Shown here: positions 6,153 through 6,713 of the stretch, piece by piece
Position numbering within the stretch: position 1 is the stretch's first letter
Layout: every line of letters starts with the position of its first letter
Assembly: GCA_937911965.1 (NCBI GenBank)
Contig: CALDPL010000436.1
Coordinates: forward strand, 1 to 6,713
Source of the DNA: an uncultured Allomuricauda sp.
GTDB lineage: Bacteria; Bacteroidota; Bacteroidia; Flavobacteriales; Flavobacteriaceae
Reading direction: 5' to 3'
Length of the DNA: 6,713 nt
Notes under the pieces: generated by a model
The model's input: the letters and a program-made list of their open reading frames with translations, nothing else
What the model was told of the DNA's origin: nothing
The model's database searches: none
Translations under genes and position numbers: made by a program

Positions 6153-6713
6153 ATGTCTGGGTTAATAGGTAAGAAAATCGGCATGACCAGCATCTTCGAC
6201 GAGAACGGGAAGAACATCCCCTGTACCGTTATCGAAGCTGGACCATGTGTGGTTACCCAAGTCAGAACCGAAGAGGTTGACGGGTACAACGCCCTTCAGC
6301 TTGGTTTCGATGACAAGGCAGATAAACGTGCGAACAAGGCCGAGCTCGGCCACTTTAAGAAAGCAGGTTCTTCTCCCAAAAAGAAAGTCGTCGAATTCCA
6401 AGGGTTTGAAGGGGAATACAAATTGGGGGATACCTTGGGTGTCGACCTTTTTGTGGAAGGAGAATATGTGGATGTCGTCGGGACATCCAAGGGAAAGGGT
6501 TTCCAGGGAGTCGTCAAACGCCACGGCTTCGGCGGTGTCGGGCAGGCAACCCATGGACAGCACAATAGATTACGTGCACCAGGTTCATTGGGCGCTTCAT
6601 CCTGGCCAAGCCGGGTATTTAAAGGAATGCGCATGGCAGGACGTATGGGCGGCGACAATGTAAAGATTCAAAATTTAAGAGTTTTAAAAGTAGTTCCTGA
6701 GAAAAACCTGATC
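6153..6713 (+). CDS. rplC: 50S ribosomal protein L3, N-terminal part (runs off right edge)
   Basis: L3 (uL3) is an early 23S rRNA binder whose long loop reaches toward the peptidyl transferase centre. The window holds 187 codons; the family is about 205-210, so only a short C-terminus is missing. The start [20 protein letters not shown] matches the family N-terminus. The central extension is typical of Bacteroidota: [35 protein letters not shown] (132-151) and [16 protein letters not shown]. The loop has GASSWPSR where E. coli has GQNQTPGK, so the glutamine methylated by PrmB in E. coli is not conserved. The leader just upstream is very A/T-rich (AATCAATAAAT) with A at -3 and -6 and no Shine-Dalgarno motif, a common flavobacterial start context. 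It should continue into rplD and the rest of the S10 operon. Confidence 0.98.
   Translation, partial: MSGLIGKKIGMTSIFDENGKNIPCTVIEAGPCVVTQVRTEEVDGYNALQLGFDDKADKRANKAELGHFKKAGSSPKKKVVEFQGFEGEYKLGDTLGVDLFVEGEYVDVVGTSKGKGFQGVVKRHGFGGVGQATHGQHNRLRAPGSLGASSWPSRVFKGMRMAGRMGGDNVKIQNLRVLKVVPEKNLI

Noticed and set aside
6162..6663. Alternative-frame ORFs of 120-138 codons over rplC on both strands
   Set aside because: The L3 frame starting at 6153 is unmistakable and continues to the window end; the others overlap it out of frame.
1..6713. CRISPR arrays, tRNA/rRNA genes, insertion sequences, phage or defence genes
   Set aside because: I looked for these and saw none. Apart from the 14-bp triple repeat I noticed no other repeat array, and no transposase or integrase frame is present.

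Overview
The window looks like a chromosomal segment from a Bacteroidota, most likely the family Flavobacteriaceae. Three things point there. The rpsL promoter has the Bacteroidota -33/-7 form (TTTG, 19 nt, TAnnTTTG). The start codons generally lack a strong Shine-Dalgarno sequence. A SusC/RagA-type TonB-linked outer membrane protein is present, and the ribosomal protein and EF-G sequences are of flavobacterial type. The moderate GC content and frequent TTG, AAG and GAC codons would suit a marine genus of the Muricauda/Maribacter kind, but that is a guess.

Layout: positions 1-2224 (minus strand) hold the N-terminal 741 codons of a SusC/RagA family transporter that runs off the left edge. Positions 2225-2664 are a 440-bp divergent intergenic region. 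It contains an inverted repeat just upstream of the susC-like start, three tandem 14-bp repeats, and a near-perfect promoter for the plus-strand operon with a small hairpin at the predicted 5' end of the mRNA. Positions 2665-5988 carry rpsL, rpsG, fusA and rpsJ, tightly spaced on the plus strand with gaps of 19, 9 and 11 nt. A 164-nt spacer follows (5989-6152), then rplC, which runs off the right edge with 187 codons visible.

rpsL-rpsG-fusA is the str operon. Here it joins directly to the head of the S10 operon (rpsJ, rplC) with no tuf gene between. The products are 30S proteins S12, S7 and S10, 50S protein L3 and the translocase EF-G, so the right part of the window is core translation machinery. 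The SusC-like gene is unrelated in function and transcribed away from it; its usual SusD partner would lie beyond the left edge.

The coding content is ordinary. The most interesting part is the rpsJ-rplC spacer: two compact hairpins, then an intrinsic-terminator-like hairpin with a T7 tract, then another inverted repeat. An arm of the second hairpin could alternatively pair with the 5' arm of the terminator, as expected of an attenuator or ribosomal-protein leader controlling rplC and downstream genes. This is inference from base pairing read by eye. A plain terminator followed by a new promoter is the main alternative.
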